A stretch of DNA of 64,000 nt from Acinetobacter sp. NIPH 2699 (GTDB taxonomy: Bacteria > Pseudomonadota > Gammaproteobacteria > Pseudomonadales > Moraxellaceae). Positions within the stretch are counted from its first letter, which is position 1. Each line of letters begins with the position of its first letter. The notes below the pieces were generated by a model. The model did no database searches. It worked only from the letters and a program-made list of their open reading frames with translations, and was not told where the DNA came from. The DNA lies in the NCBI RefSeq assembly GCF_022549355.1, contig NZ_JAKZGL010000001.1:248001-312000 (forward strand), given 5' to 3'. Below are positions 20,056 through 30,782 of this stretch, piece by piece. The position numbers were made by a program, and so were the translations under genes.

Positions 20056-20570
20056 TGGTCTAGCGGCTGTTCAATCACAATCACTTGTCTACAGATCCCA
20101 TCAGCTTGACGCTGTTGCTCAAATACAGCTTGGGACATCACTTCAAAATGATCACAGAAACTAATTTCTTGTTCATCTATTGAATAAATCAGGGATTGGT
20201 TTCCCATACCTTGTAATGTGTCATAAAACACAATAACAAATTTACCCGCTTCAAAAGCTCGTTGAATCTCTGAATAAGTTAAAGCAGCCTGAATTGGAAT
20301 CTGGAGACGTTGTGCATCGAGATAACTTTGCTGTTCTTTTTCATCAATATTGAGGTCAGGAGCAGTATAAAACGATACTTCAAAACCTAATTTTTTCAGC
20401 GCCACAGCCAAAGCAATGGTAAAAGTTCCATCTTTTTGATCATGGTCACATAATTGAATAAGGTCAGCAATATCAATATGGGTATGATATTGCTTTAAGA
20501 TGACCCAGATCGCGAACACACCACAGTTTGCTTCAAGCTGTAATAATGATTCTGGAATATTCAAACTCAT
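20043..20570 (-). CDS. C39-like papain-fold peptidase domain protein
   Basis: 175 residues. A Cys motif ANCGVFAIWVILKQY near residues 14-28 and a later Asp/His region (FCDHFEVM near 138) resemble papain-like C39/BtrH-type domains. No signal peptide or transporter domain is attached. It begins directly after the pldA stop-side neighbour (its ATG abuts pldA's TAA), so it is likely co-transcribed with pldA. It may be a peptidase or a non-catalytic relative. Confidence 0.6.
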   Translation of the reverse strand: MSLNIPESLLQLEANCGVFAIWVILKQYHTHIDIADLIQLCDHDQKDGTFTIALAVALKKLGFEVSFYTAPDLNIDEKEQQSYLDAQRLQIPIQAALTYSEIQRAFEAGKFVIVFYDTLQGMGNQSLIYSIDEQEISFCDHFEVMSQAVFEQQRQADGICRQVIVIEQPLDHYPI

Positions 20571-21743
20571 TTAATATAAATTCATCAAGGACACGCCCAC
20601 ACCCACATAAGTCGCGCGATGATTATAATCAATCAAGCTCTCGCCATAACCATCAAAGATTTGAAAATGCCCACGCAGCTTATCTTTGATTGGAAATGCC
20701 CAGTCAAACTGCACCGCACCATTGGAACGATCACCACCTTTGAGTGAATGACGTAACATCAAAGAAAAATCATTTTGCTTATGTCGATAAAAAGCGGTTA
20801 AATCACCACGCCCAATATAATCCTTAATATCTGGATTATTATCATCTTTGGCATCCTCCTCAACGCGGTACCAAGGACGGAGCATCAATGCAAAGTTATC
20901 TTTCTCAAATCCTAGATTAAAAATCACACGATTCCAACTACGCGATAACGGATCAGAACGGCCATTTGATTGGTGATTTAAAGTCACACCAAGTAAACGC
21001 GCATTTAAACCTAAAATTTCATAATTGGTTCTAAACATTAGACTTGCTTCAGGCTCGTAATTGGTCTCACGGAACGGTCTAGACTCCTCAGAGTTATAAA
21101 CCTGCCAACGTGAAGACTGAGTATAACCCACCCAAAGATCACCATTATTACCAAAAATATTTTCCCAAGCCTTGGTCTTCAATGAAATTTGAAACTTAGC
21201 CTCTGCCGAAGTCAAATCCTGTTTATCTTTCACAGTATTGACTGGATTTGGGCTACTTGGAAATTCGTTTTTATTACTGGTCCAAAAAACTGGCAGTAAA
21301 TAGACAGGTTGATAGGCACGGATATTCCAAACGCCCAGTTTACTTTCTTCAGAAAGTTCCCAACGACGATCTAATAAAGAAACATTTGGATCAAACTTTG
21401 GCGCAGCACCTAAGATATGCAAGTCGCTCACCTTTTGCACCACCTTATCTTTCAAAGATTCAGGTTTGGCCTGTTCACTCGACTCGACCACAGGCATAGT
21501 CGCCGCAACCACAGGCACAGGTTCAACCACCTCTGCTTGTGATTGGATAACGACAGGTGCTTTAAAAAGACTATCGTAACACGCCAAACGATCGGCATTA
21601 GAAGCTAAAGCAACACAGGCTTCAGCCGTTGCAGGACTTGCAGGTGCAGCCGTTTGAGCATGGGCTAGCGACGTACTTAAAACACCCAGTATGCTCAGCA
21701 TACTGAGTTCCAAGTGCGTACGTTCAAAAGATCTGAACGCCAT
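20571..21743 (-). CDS. pldA: Outer-membrane phospholipase A
   Basis: 390 residues with a signal peptide ending near AHAQT and an Ala/Pro-rich linker (to about 110), then the 12-strand OMPLA barrel. The catalytic set appears in LNHQSNGRSDPLSRSWNR (His, Ser and the upstream Asn of the family), and the chain ends in an aromatic residue (LMNLY) as expected for barrel assembly. It hydrolyses outer-leaflet phospholipids. The ribosome site is GGAG, 6 nt before ATG. Confidence 0.93.
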   Translation of the reverse strand: MAFRSFERTHLELSMLSILGVLSTSLAHAQTAAPASPATAEACVALASNADRLACYDSLFKAPVVIQSQAEVVEPVPVVAATMPVVESSEQAKPESLKDKVVQKVSDLHILGAAPKFDPNVSLLDRRWELSEESKLGVWNIRAYQPVYLLPVFWTSNKNEFPSSPNPVNTVKDKQDLTSAEAKFQISLKTKAWENIFGNNGDLWVGYTQSSRWQVYNSEESRPFRETNYEPEASLMFRTNYEILGLNARLLGVTLNHQSNGRSDPLSRSWNRVIFNLGFEKDNFALMLRPWYRVEEDAKDDNNPDIKDYIGRGDLTAFYRHKQNDFSLMLRHSLKGGDRSNGAVQFDWAFPIKDKLRGHFQIFDGYGESLIDYNHRATYVGVGVSLMNLY

Positions 21744-21763
21744 AGATTTCTCCGATTTTTCTT

Positions 21764-24703
21764 TTAATTAACTTGTTGAATATTAAATCCAAGTTTCTGC
21801 AATTCTTCACGTTTCGCAAACGGTGCAACAACTGCTTTCACAGGTTTTTGCTCCAATAAATATTGTTTTGCGACACGTTGTAAATCATCTAAGCTCACAT
21901 TGAGTAAACGTTCGCGTAGCATTTTACGGAATTTTGGAGTTCTCGCATGTAACCATGAATAACATGCAGTAATGGCTTCCCCTGCTGGTGAGCCTGGTTT
22001 ATCCATGCCTGCAACCAATCCAAGAATGGCTTCTTCAAGCTGATGTGGCTGCTGTTCAGTATTGAATAACCATTGAACGCTTGCTTCAAAATCATTAAAT
22101 GTTTCAGCTAAACGTGGGTCACGATAGCTATAGAAACGGAATGAACATGCATTGCCATCATAACTCGAGCCACCGCCATATGCGCCACCTTTTTCACGAA
22201 TGGCACTGTGCAAGAAACCATTACGCAAATACGCTGCCAAGACCATCAATGGTGCCGCATCAGCATGTGCCACATCCACTGCTTGATAAGCTGAGGCACA
22301 GAACTGTACATTGGCTTGAATCAACCAAGCTTCATCAGTATTGGTATTGACCTGTTCAATCTGAGTAAGCGTGACTGGTGTCTGATCAACCTCTAACTTA
22401 TCCCAAACATTTTGAATTTCTTCAACCAAACGATCAGACTGATGTTCTTCACAAACCAACAAGAATTGTTTAGGTGCTTGTAATAAATTACGGTGAATGG
22501 CTTTTAATTCTTCAATCAACGCATTATAAGCGTCATCATCCTGATCAATCTTACTCACTAGATCACTCAGCCAATTTAACGCGCCCAGACCTGTATTGTG
22601 ATAGTCACGGCGAGCCAAAGCACTCATTTGACGCGATGCAATTTGCATTGCATAACTGTGACCAGAACCCGACAAACGTGACTGCCAACGGGTTTTACGT
22701 TGTTGTAATAGCTCAATAATCCGATCTTTCTCATCGAAACGTAGTTTTTCAAATGCCAGCTTTAATAACTGAATCGTATCTAATTTTTGAGTGAGCGATT
22801 TAGTAGTTAAAGTCAACCAAGCACTGATACGATCTTTATCATCGACTTTGCTGCGCAAAGACGCGCCCATACCTAAACCACCGCTAACCGCAGTTTGGAT
22901 TTGTTGGAATTCAAGATAATCGTATTCACCAGCACCCACTTCACCCATCAAAATAGAGAGCAGGTTGAAATAAGGTGATTGCACGATTTCATCAGGAATT
23001 TGAATCAAGACCTGTTGATAATAAATTCCGTTGGTTCCTGCATGGTATAGATTTAACGGCGTATCTAAACGATTACAGATAATCTCACGTAATTGACCTT
23101 GTACAATCTGTAAATCAGCTGGGATATCTTCCAAACCAACTTTTGGCAATAAATCCAAATTATCGGGTGTATCTTGACGCTCTTTCAGTGCTTCGGTTTT
23201 TTCTTGAATCTCAATTTTTTCAGCAGCAGTTAAGTTCGCAGTGATCTCAGCTAAACGTGCTTGTTCAGCTTGTTGCTCTTTTACTGATTTGGTTGCATCA
23301 GGCACAAGTGTCATTTGTACGCGATGTGGATTATCTAACAAATGTGTTTGAATCAAGTTGGATAACCACATTGGGTCTTTCAACTCTTCCTTCACTTGTT
23401 CTATCGCAGCATCCACATCCCAGACATGAATCGGATCAGTGTGATGAATCGCACTACCCAAACCATTCAAAATCAGACTTAGACCATAAGGCGTACCATC
23501 ACCGTTGATTTCACGTTGATGCAATTCAATTTGATGAAGAATGGCATCAACCAAATCTGTATCAATCGGTTTAGACGCAACATCTTTGAGAATGTTTAAT
23601 ACACCATTCTTAAATGTTTCAGTATGTTCAGCATTTGAACCTTGAACGCCACAATAGAAGGTCATTTCAAAGTTGCTATCATCCACGCCCATAATTGGAC
23701 CTGTTGATTGTGCATAACCACAGGTTTCTAAATAGTGACGTAAAGGTGAAGCTGAGTTTTCTAATAAAATCCCTTCAACCAAACGCATGCCTAAACGAAG
23801 TTTGATATCACTGGTTTCAGGCAGTAACCATGACATGACATGATAGGTTTTATCTTTGAGATCTTCACTATCCACCGCATAGCTTTCAGTCACTTCAACT
23901 GGCGCAGCTAAGCGTTGCTCAGGCGTTGAATATAAGGTCGTTCCCTGAGAAAACTTATGCAATGCTAATTTTTCAAACTGCTCTTGTAAATCATAGGCAC
24001 TTTGATTACCAAAAGTCATAAAGACCGCATTACTTGGGTGATAATGGGTTTTATAGAAATCGACCAACTGTTCATAGCTTAGATCAGGAATATCTTTCGG
24101 ATCACCACCAGAGTTGTAGTGATAAGTCGTTTTTGGGAATAAATGATGTGCCAGTTGATGATAGAGCTGATCTGTAGGAGAACTCATTGCCCCTTTCATT
24201 TCATTAAACACCACACCTTTATAAACGGCTTGATCATTTTCAAGCTCTATACGAATGCCTTCTTGAGCAAAATCTAAAGGATTCAAATTCGCGGCAAAGG
24301 CAGCATCTAAATACACCGACAATAAGTTTTGAAAATCTTTTTTGTTCTGGGTCGCAAATGGGTACGCTGTCCAATCTGCTGCGGTAAACGCATTCATAAA
24401 GGTATTCAATGAACGGCGAATCATTAAAAAGAATGGATCACGTACAGGAAACTTTTCAGAGCCACATAAAGCAGTGTGTTCTAAAATATGCGCTGCACCT
24501 TTTGAATCCATAGGCTGTGTTCTAAAAGCAACCAAGAATACATTTTCATCATGGTCCGTCGCCAAATGGTAATGAACGGCACCTGTCACTTTATGCTTAT
24601 ATTCTGAAACTTGAATATCAAGTGCTTCTACATGGTGTTGACGTAATAGCTGAAACGCAGGATGAATAGTTTGAGTAATGCTTTCAGAAACATCTACAGT
24701 CAT
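21764..24703 (-). CDS. M16C peptidase, presequence-protease (PreP) type
   Basis: 979 residues, the usual PreP/Cym1 length. The inverted zinc motif HILEH is at 72-76 in GAAHILEHTALCGS, with ENDQAVYKGVVFNEMKG supplying the distal Glu. A second M16 half continues to the C-terminus, with GGAYGGGSSYDG near residue 850. No signal peptide is seen, so it is probably cytosolic. Relatives degrade small unstructured peptides. A GGAG ribosome site supports the start. It is 20 bp upstream of pldA on the same strand. Confidence 0.9.
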   Translation of the reverse strand: MTVDVSESITQTIHPAFQLLRQHHVEALDIQVSEYKHKVTGAVHYHLATDHDENVFLVAFRTQPMDSKGAAHILEHTALCGSEKFPVRDPFFLMIRRSLNTFMNAFTAADWTAYPFATQNKKDFQNLLSVYLDAAFAANLNPLDFAQEGIRIELENDQAVYKGVVFNEMKGAMSSPTDQLYHQLAHHLFPKTTYHYNSGGDPKDIPDLSYEQLVDFYKTHYHPSNAVFMTFGNQSAYDLQEQFEKLALHKFSQGTTLYSTPEQRLAAPVEVTESYAVDSEDLKDKTYHVMSWLLPETSDIKLRLGMRLVEGILLENSASPLRHYLETCGYAQSTGPIMGVDDSNFEMTFYCGVQGSNAEHTETFKNGVLNILKDVASKPIDTDLVDAILHQIELHQREINGDGTPYGLSLILNGLGSAIHHTDPIHVWDVDAAIEQVKEELKDPMWLSNLIQTHLLDNPHRVQMTLVPDATKSVKEQQAEQARLAEITANLTAAEKIEIQEKTEALKERQDTPDNLDLLPKVGLEDIPADLQIVQGQLREIICNRLDTPLNLYHAGTNGIYYQQVLIQIPDEIVQSPYFNLLSILMGEVGAGEYDYLEFQQIQTAVSGGLGMGASLRSKVDDKDRISAWLTLTTKSLTQKLDTIQLLKLAFEKLRFDEKDRIIELLQQRKTRWQSRLSGSGHSYAMQIASRQMSALARRDYHNTGLGALNWLSDLVSKIDQDDDAYNALIEELKAIHRNLLQAPKQFLLVCEEHQSDRLVEEIQNVWDKLEVDQTPVTLTQIEQVNTNTDEAWLIQANVQFCASAYQAVDVAHADAAPLMVLAAYLRNGFLHSAIREKGGAYGGGSSYDGNACSFRFYSYRDPRLAETFNDFEASVQWLFNTEQQPHQLEEAILGLVAGMDKPGSPAGEAITACYSWLHARTPKFRKMLRERLLNVSLDDLQRVAKQYLLEQKPVKAVVAPFAKREELQKLGFNIQQVN

Positions 24704-24935
24704 GTGATCTCCAATTTATCTATTTAAATAACGACGATTGATAGTAGAGAGTCTACCTAAGAATACCTATGGATATCCATGTAAATTACTCTGTTTTTGT
24801 AGAAAAATGCAGCGGGTGGCTAGCTTGTGATTCAATCTTCTGTTTATGACAGCCAATTCAATACCTGAATTTTTTTCAACAAACTACTGTAATCCTGAGC
24901 ATTCGTGTAAACTTTAGTTTTTGATTTTTACTGTG

Positions 24936-25958
24936 ATGACAAACATGGCGACTGTTGATCTTTTTGCAATTGGAAATGCACTCATTGACCAAGAATTTAA
25001 AGTTTCAAATGAGTTTTTAACTCAACAAGCATTGCAAAAAGGTACGATGCAGTTGGCTGATGGTAACGCCCAAGCGGCTTTATATCAAAAATTACAAGAT
25101 ACACAGACCTATAAAGGTCAAGCCAGTGGTGGTTCAGCCGCCAATACAACCGTTGCATTCAGTGCATTAGGCGCGACTGCTTTTTATGGGTGTCGCGTTG
25201 GGAACGATGAACTTGGTTCAATTTACCTCAATGGTTTAAATGATGCTGGCATCAAAACAACCACGCAATCCATTAGTGAAGGCGTAACAGGCACATGTAT
25301 GGTACTGATCAGCCCTGATTCAGAACGCACCATGCACACCTATCTCGGAATTACCGCTGAATTAACGGCTGAACAAATCGACTTTGAACCCTTAAAAACA
25401 GCAAAATGGCTCTACATTGAGGGTTATTTATCGACAAGTGACACTGCTCGTCAAGCAGTAAAACAAGCACGCCAACTTGCTAGAGCACATGGGGTAAAAA
25501 TTGCACTTTCACTTTCTGATCCAGCAATGGTGCAATATGCTCGTCAAGGTCTAGAAGAATTATTGGATGATGGTGTTGACTTATTGTTCTGTAATGAACA
25601 AGAAGCATTGATGTTTACTAATACAGAAAATCTTGACGCTGCAATTGAAGTTTTAAAATTAAACAATCAACATATCGTCATCACTCAAGGTGCAAACGGT
25701 GCAATGATTATTGATCCGGCACAACAGTTCCATGTCGCTGGTCGTCGTGTCGAAGCTGTGGATACAAATGGTGCTGGTGATGCCTTTTCAGGTGCATTTT
25801 TATATGCGATTAATGCTGGTTTAAGCTTAGAAGCTGCCGCTCAACTCGCTATCTTAATTTCAAGTGAGGTTGTTGCCCAATTTGGACCTCGTTTAGCCGT
25901 CGAAAATTACGCTAAACTATTTGAGCAATTTAAAACATCGCAACAGGAATGTGCTTAA
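24936..25958 (+). CDS. PfkB family carbohydrate/nucleoside kinase
   Basis: About 340 residues. PfkB signatures are GQASGGSAANTTVAFSALG (near 60) and the C-terminal DTNGAGDAFSGAFLYAI with the catalytic Asp (near 275). The family phosphorylates sugars or nucleosides; adenosine kinase-like members share this architecture, but the substrate is not decided. ATGs at 24936 and 24945 are both possible (the latter gives MATVDLF). The Rieske gene starts 1 bp after the stop. Confidence 0.88.
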   Translation: MTNMATVDLFAIGNALIDQEFKVSNEFLTQQALQKGTMQLADGNAQAALYQKLQDTQTYKGQASGGSAANTTVAFSALGATAFYGCRVGNDELGSIYLNGLNDAGIKTTTQSISEGVTGTCMVLISPDSERTMHTYLGITAELTAEQIDFEPLKTAKWLYIEGYLSTSDTARQAVKQARQLARAHGVKIALSLSDPAMVQYARQGLEELLDDGVDLLFCNEQEALMFTNTENLDAAIEVLKLNNQHIVITQGANGAMIIDPAQQFHVAGRRVEAVDTNGAGDAFSGAFLYAINAGLSLEAAAQLAILISSEVVAQFGPRLAVENYAKLFEQFKTSQQECA

Positions 25959-25959
25959 C

Positions 25960-26283
25960 ATGGAAAAGATTTGCATGACTGAGGAAGTCCCTGAACGTGA
26001 GTCTCGTGCATACGATACTTTAAAAGGAACGACCATTTTCGTGACTCAAAAAGATGGCAACTTTTATGCCTATCAAAATGTTTGTCCACATTTGCAAACA
26101 GAGCTTGAGTATTTAGAAAATCAGTTTTTAGATCAAGATCGTGAATATATTCAATGTTCTACTCACGGCGCTTTGTTTTCGGTAGAAACGGGCGAATGTA
26201 TTTCTGGGCCATGTCTGGGCGACTTCCTTGAAAAAGTAAATTTGGAAGTCCACTCCGATGGTGGTATTTATATTATTGATTGA
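25960..26283 (+). CDS. Rieske 2Fe-2S ferredoxin-like protein
   Basis: 107 residues forming a single Rieske domain. The cluster ligands appear as CPHLQTEL (Cys-x-His) and CSTHGALF (Cys-x2-His). Small cytosolic Rieske proteins pass electrons to oxygenases or act as redox sensors; no partner oxygenase is adjacent. It begins 1 bp after the PfkB kinase stop, with AGGA 11 nt before its ATG, so it is cotranscribed with that kinase. The frame extends upstream over the kinase end, but that part is a shadow. Confidence 0.88.
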   Translation: MEKICMTEEVPERESRAYDTLKGTTIFVTQKDGNFYAYQNVCPHLQTELEYLENQFLDQDREYIQCSTHGALFSVETGECISGPCLGDFLEKVNLEVHSDGGIYIID

Positions 26284-26304
26284 TACCTAAGTTAGAATTC
26301 TGCG

Positions 26305-26916
26305 ATGACTGAGTTTTTTTTTAATTACTACCTAATGCCATTTCACATGAGTGTGGTTGCTTTAGTTTTGCTCAGCATTGCAGAAACGATCGGAATTTTT
26401 ATTGGTTTACGACCAAGTTCTTTAGTTAAAAAATTTACACCTGAATGGATTTTAAACTCGCCTTTATTAGATGTTAAGTTTTCTAAATACTTAATCGTGG
26501 TATTTTTACTGATTAATTTTAGTTTTGCGGGTTATTTTCTCGAACTTTCTTTCTTTGCTATCCAACATTATTTCATCTCCCCTTACTATCTTTTTATTCC
26601 AGCATTAATCATTGATATATTTTTTACGGTATTTATGATCCATTGCTTAGATCAAGTGATTAAGCCAAAAGTCAATCACACGCATGCCAATCTCGTTGGT
26701 CGTTTAGCCACGATTTCGACGGGCAATGCACGTCCTGGTTTCTCGGCACAGGCACGTGTACGTGATGAGTTTGGGCAATTGTATTATGTTCAAGTTGAAC
26801 CTGAGTATGGTGAATTAGAACTACAATCCCAAGTGCTTCTCATTAGCCAAAAATCAAATGCATATTATCTAGCAAAAAAAATCTCAATCTCAAACAAACT
26901 CTTTACTCCTGATTAA
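26305..26916 (+). CDS. YqiJ-like membrane protein with OB-fold domain
   Basis: 203 residues. Three or four N-terminal membrane helices (about 10-130) are followed by a soluble beta-rich region (about 135-200; LVGRLATISTGNARPG...QVEPE) that resembles the OB-fold of YqiJ/DUF1449 proteins. Relatives often accompany flotillin-like proteins, but none is seen here. It is 21 bp after the Rieske gene and probably the last gene of that operon. Confidence 0.65.
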   Translation: MTEFFFNYYLMPFHMSVVALVLLSIAETIGIFIGLRPSSLVKKFTPEWILNSPLLDVKFSKYLIVVFLLINFSFAGYFLELSFFAIQHYFISPYYLFIPALIIDIFFTVFMIHCLDQVIKPKVNHTHANLVGRLATISTGNARPGFSAQARVRDEFGQLYYVQVEPEYGELELQSQVLLISQKSNAYYLAKKISISNKLFTPD

Positions 26917-27429
26917 TTTTTTAGTTTATATTGGGTTTTTACAAAAAATTACAATAAAATCACCTAAAAATAGTACACCCACCTTCTCGTTTAATCTTCA
27001 AATTTGATAGCAACACCAAAACCAAAATGCATCCCATTTACATTTAAAAAATCATACTAAAACACTTGGTTCTAATGAGAATTTAATCTGAATCTTTTTT
27101 ATTTAAACCAATAAAGCTACAACCATATGTAAATATTATGTATTTTAAATCCATACCATTTTAATAGGGTTTTAAAATAACAATTTAAAAATAAAACCCA
27201 CCATTTTAATTGGATTTTGCTATTTAAATATAAGCAATTTATTCGGATTTAAAACACAGAAAACAAAGCATTCTAGTTGGTTAATACAACCCAACAGGAA
27301 AAATAAAAACAAACAATTGATATTAAATACAATTAATTTAAAAAATACATAAAAACCCTATAAATTTTATTTTAAATTCATTTTATTTCATAATAAAACA
27401 ATCTCCTATTTAATATGAAATGTAGTTCT
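26917..27429. other. AT-rich intergenic region before the cyd operon
   Basis: About 510 bp, very rich in A and T, with no convincing ORF. A loose repeat, CCATTTTAAT(A/T)GG(G/A)TTTT, occurs near 27157 and 27202. It should contain the cyd promoter and any oxygen-responsive sites, but I could not assign a confident promoter or FNR box. Confidence 0.5.
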
Positions 27430-27621
27430 ATGAAGCTAATTTCTAAAGATCAAAATCGGCGATTAATTCGAGAAATCACGATTATTCTTATTATTAAAGT
27501 AGTTCTTCTCTTGGTCATTAAACACATTTGGTTTGATGCACCAACGATTCCAAAAGATTTTAACAATCAAGTTGCCGAGCGTATTGCTGGCAACCTATCT
27601 AACACTCAGGAGACACGTTGA
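27430..27621 (+). CDS. cydP: CydP-like small subunit of cytochrome bd oxidase
   Basis: 63 residues with one membrane helix (about 14-34, [20 protein letters not shown]) and a conserved-looking tail VAERIAGN. Small proteins of this form directly precede cydA in many proteobacteria and are called CydP. The stop overlaps the cydA ATG (TGATG), so it is coupled to cydA. An upstream ATG at 27415 would add MKCSS and has no ribosome site. Confidence 0.75.
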   Translation: MKLISKDQNRRLIREITIILIIKVVLLLVIKHIWFDAPTIPKDFNNQVAERIAGNLSNTQETR

Positions 27622-29198
27622 TGATTTCTGAAAGCGTGGTCGATCTTTCGCGGTTCCAGTTTGCAATGACTGCGATGTATCACTTTCTTTTCGTTCCGCT
27701 GACTTTAGGTCTTGCATTTATTCTAGCCATCATGGAAACCACCTATGTGATTTCAGGCAAAGAAATTTATAAAGACATGACCAAGTTTTGGGGAAAACTC
27801 TTTGGGATTAACTTCGCTTTGGGTGTCACCACTGGTTTAACCATGGAATTCCAGTTTGGTACGAACTGGGCTTATTATTCACATTATGTCGGTGATATCT
27901 TTGGTGCACCACTTGCCATTGAAGGCCTCATGGCATTCTTCCTTGAATCAACCTTTATTGGTTTGTTCTTCTTCGGCTGGGATCGACTCTCTAAATTTCA
28001 GCATTTAGGTGTGACTTGGCTAGTGGCCATTGGTTCAAACATGTCTGCCTTGTGGATTCTGATTGCCAATGGTTGGATGCAAAACCCAGTCGGTGCAGCA
28101 TTTAACTACGAAACCATGCGAATGGAATTGGTTGATTTCGGGGCGTTGATTTTCAACCCTGTTGCACAAGTTAAATTTGTGCATACCGTTTCCGCTGGTT
28201 ACGTCACTGGTGCAATCTTTGTCCTTGCAATCTCAAGTTATTACCTATTAAAGAAACGTGACCTACCCTTTGCACGTCGTTCTTTTGCGATCGCTGCAAT
28301 CTTTGGCTTAGCTTCGACTTTATGCGTCATTTTACTGGGTGATGAGTCTGGTTATGAACTGGGTGATGTTCAAAAAACCAAGCTTGCTGCAATTGAAGCT
28401 GAATGGCATACGGAACCTGCTCCAGCCGCATTTACCCTATTTGGTATCCCCAACCAACAAGAGATGCGTACCGACTATGCAATTAAAATTCCTTATGCAA
28501 TGGGGCTGATCGCAACCCGCTCTACAGACAAACAAGTCACAGGTATACATGACTTGATGAAAGAGCACGAAGTCCGTATTCGTAATGGTATGGTGGCTTA
28601 TAGTGAATTAGAAAAACTTCGTGCTGGCGACCGCTCTCCTGAATTACTTGCTTCATTTGAGAAAAATCAAAAAGACTTAGGTTATGGTCTGTTATTGAAA
28701 AAATATTCTCCAAATGTGGTTGATGCCACTGAACAGCATATCCAAGCTGCGACAAAGGATACCATTCCAAACGTAGCGGCACTGTTCTTCTCTTTCCGTG
28801 CGATGGTGGCTTCTGGCTTCCTGATGTTATTGCTGTTTCTTTTAGCGACTTGGGCTGTTGCCAAACGCAATGCTGAAGATAAGCCGTGGTTACTCAAATT
28901 TGCTTTGTTTGCTCTCCCTCTCCCATGGATTGCAGCTCAAACAGGTTGGTATGTCGCTGAAGGTGGCCGTCAACCTTGGTCTATTGGTGAAATCTTACCA
29001 ACCCATTTATCAGCTTCAAGTGTCAGTGCTGGTGATGTGTGGGGTTCAATCATTGCGCTTGCAGCGTTCTATACTGTACTGCTCATTATTGAAATGTACT
29101 TAATGATCAAATTTGCACGCCTAGGTCCAAGTTCTTTACATACTGGTAAATATCACTTCGAAAAACTCGAAGCAAAAACAGTGGAGGCGCAATCATGA
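27621..29198 (+). CDS. cydA: Cytochrome bd ubiquinol oxidase subunit I
   Basis: 525 residues. The ATG at 27621 follows AGGAGA by 7 nt; a TTG three bases earlier is unlikely. Haem ligands include the early His of [20 protein letters not shown], His186-type FVHTVSAGY and the Met of the Q-loop region. The quinol-binding [13 protein letters not shown] motif is present near 445. With CydB it oxidises ubiquinol and reduces oxygen in the inner membrane at high oxygen affinity. Its stop overlaps cydB by 4 nt. Confidence 0.97.
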   Translation: MISESVVDLSRFQFAMTAMYHFLFVPLTLGLAFILAIMETTYVISGKEIYKDMTKFWGKLFGINFALGVTTGLTMEFQFGTNWAYYSHYVGDIFGAPLAIEGLMAFFLESTFIGLFFFGWDRLSKFQHLGVTWLVAIGSNMSALWILIANGWMQNPVGAAFNYETMRMELVDFGALIFNPVAQVKFVHTVSAGYVTGAIFVLAISSYYLLKKRDLPFARRSFAIAAIFGLASTLCVILLGDESGYELGDVQKTKLAAIEAEWHTEPAPAAFTLFGIPNQQEMRTDYAIKIPYAMGLIATRSTDKQVTGIHDLMKEHEVRIRNGMVAYSELEKLRAGDRSPELLASFEKNQKDLGYGLLLKKYSPNVVDATEQHIQAATKDTIPNVAALFFSFRAMVASGFLMLLLFLLATWAVAKRNAEDKPWLLKFALFALPLPWIAAQTGWYVAEGGRQPWSIGEILPTHLSASSVSAGDVWGSIIALAAFYTVLLIIEMYLMIKFARLGPSSLHTGKYHFEKLEAKTVEAQS

Positions 29199-30340
29199 TC
29201 GAATATGAACTGCTAAAAATTATTTGGTGGGTATTGGTTGGTGTTTTATTGATTGGTTTTGCCCTCACTGATGGTTTTGACATGGGCTCAATGGCACTAA
29301 TGCCATTTGTAGGTAAAACTGATTCTGAACGGCGTGCTGCAATCAATACGATTGCCCCTCACTGGGATGGTAACCAAGTTTGGTTTATTACTGCTGGTGG
29401 TGCACTGTTTGCTGCATGGCCAATGGTTTACGCAGTTGCCTTCTCTGGAATGTATTGGGCGTTATTGCTAGTACTGTTTGCCCTGTTCCTACGGCCCGTT
29501 GGATTCGACTATCGTTCCAAATTAGAAAACACCCAATGGCGTAATTCATGGGATTGGGGCTTGTGTATTGGCGGTGCTGTTCCTGCATTGGTCTTTGGTG
29601 TGGCATTCGGTAACTTATTCTTAGGCTTACCATTTGGTTTAGACAACACATTACGCTCACAATACACAGGTAGCTTCTTTGCCTTATTGAATCCATTTGC
29701 ACTCATCTGCGGTGTTGTCAGTTTGTCAATGTTATGTGCGCATGGCGGTGCATGGTTAATGTTACGTACTGATGGTTCTTTGCATCATCGTTCTGCGAAA
29801 GCAACGCAAATGATGGCTATCATCTTCCTTGTATGCTTCTTAGCGGCCGGTGCTTGGTTATTGTTTGGCAATATTGCTGGCTATAGCTATGCAACTGCAA
29901 TTGACCCAAATGCAGCATTAAACCCGCTTGCTAAAGAAGTTGTAACCAATGCAAACCATGGTTGGCTGAATAACTATACGACTTATCCAATCACCATGGC
30001 TGCACCCATTGCTGCAATCCTAGGTGCGTTATTGGTGATTCTCAGTGCCACTAAACATAAAGCTACTGCAAGTTTCACGGGTACAAGCTTAATGATTGTC
30101 GGTGCAATCTTAACTGCTGGCTTTGCATTATTCCCATTCTTATTACCATCAAGCCTCGATGCGGCTTCCAGCCTAACCATGTGGGATGCTGTTTCTAGTC
30201 ACAAAACACTGGGTGTGATGACTGTTGCTGCATGTATTTTCGTTCCTCTCATTTTGATCTATACCTCTTGGTCTTATTACAAAATGTGGGGTGTCATCAC
30301 CAACAAACATATTGAAGAAAACTCACATAGTTTGTACTGA
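29195..30340 (+). CDS. cydB: Cytochrome bd ubiquinol oxidase subunit II
   Basis: 381 residues and about nine membrane helices. The typical N-terminus contains [20 protein letters not shown], followed by [20 protein letters not shown]. It forms the pseudosymmetric partner of CydA and lacks haem. The ATGA overlap with cydA means translational coupling; cydX follows 15 bp later. Confidence 0.97.
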   Translation: MIEYELLKIIWWVLVGVLLIGFALTDGFDMGSMALMPFVGKTDSERRAAINTIAPHWDGNQVWFITAGGALFAAWPMVYAVAFSGMYWALLLVLFALFLRPVGFDYRSKLENTQWRNSWDWGLCIGGAVPALVFGVAFGNLFLGLPFGLDNTLRSQYTGSFFALLNPFALICGVVSLSMLCAHGGAWLMLRTDGSLHHRSAKATQMMAIIFLVCFLAAGAWLLFGNIAGYSYATAIDPNAALNPLAKEVVTNANHGWLNNYTTYPITMAAPIAAILGALLVILSATKHKATASFTGTSLMIVGAILTAGFALFPFLLPSSLDAASSLTMWDAVSSHKTLGVMTVAACIFVPLILIYTSWSYYKMWGVITNKHIEENSHSLY

Positions 30341-30355
30341 TCGAGGAAAGATGAA

Positions 30356-30457
30356 ATGTGGTATTTTGCGTGGATTCTAGGCATTTTGATGGCATGTTTC
30401 GCTGGTGTACTCAGTGCACTGTATATCGAACATCATCAAAATTTAGATGAGGAATAA
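30356..30457 (+). CDS. cydX: Cytochrome bd subunit CydX
   Basis: 33 residues: MWYFAWILGILMACFAGVLS and then an acidic tail EHHQNLDEE. The pattern MWYFxWILG and single helix are diagnostic of CydX/CbdX, which stabilises the haem region of CydAB. An AGGAAAG ribosome site precedes the ATG. The out-of-frame ATG at 30351 is not used. Confidence 0.93.
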   Translation: MWYFAWILGILMACFAGVLSALYIEHHQNLDEE

Positions 30458-30461
30458 TAAA

Positions 30462-30758
30462 ATGGCTAAAGCAATGGCGACACCGAAAAATAGTAAAGCT
30501 CAAGTGCTTGCAATGACCGTTTCGTTTTTGTTGGCATTGCCGCTTGCTGCTATTTTATTGGTACATCCTGCACTGATGTTAGATTCTAACGGACACTACA
30601 ATCATAGCTTGCTTATGCTGGTGATGATTGGTATCTCTGGAGGTTTCATCCATGGAGTTGGGTTTATACCTAGGTTTTGGTTATGGAAAGGATTATTTAG
30701 TCCTTATATTGCATGGCCTTTAATGATTTTGGGTTACTTTATTTGGATAGGTCAGTAA
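30462..30758 (+). CDS. YbgE-like cyd operon membrane protein
   Basis: 98 residues with about three membrane helices and the motif GGFIHGVGFIPR. Length and position, directly after cydX, match the YbgE family of cyd operons. The start at 30462 lies 8 nt after GAGGAA; the ATG at 30447 is inside cydX. Function in the oxidase is not established. A strong terminator follows. Confidence 0.78.
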   Translation: MAKAMATPKNSKAQVLAMTVSFLLALPLAAILLVHPALMLDSNGHYNHSLLMLVMIGISGGFIHGVGFIPRFWLWKGLFSPYIAWPLMILGYFIWIGQ

Positions 30759-30782
30759 TCTATTATTGATATCGATCTTCTT

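Noticed and set aside
27317..27332. FNR-like half-sites (TTGAT...ATACAA) before the cyd operon
   Set aside because: The right half and the spacing do not match TTGAT-N4-ATCAA, and such AT-rich DNA yields half-sites by chance.
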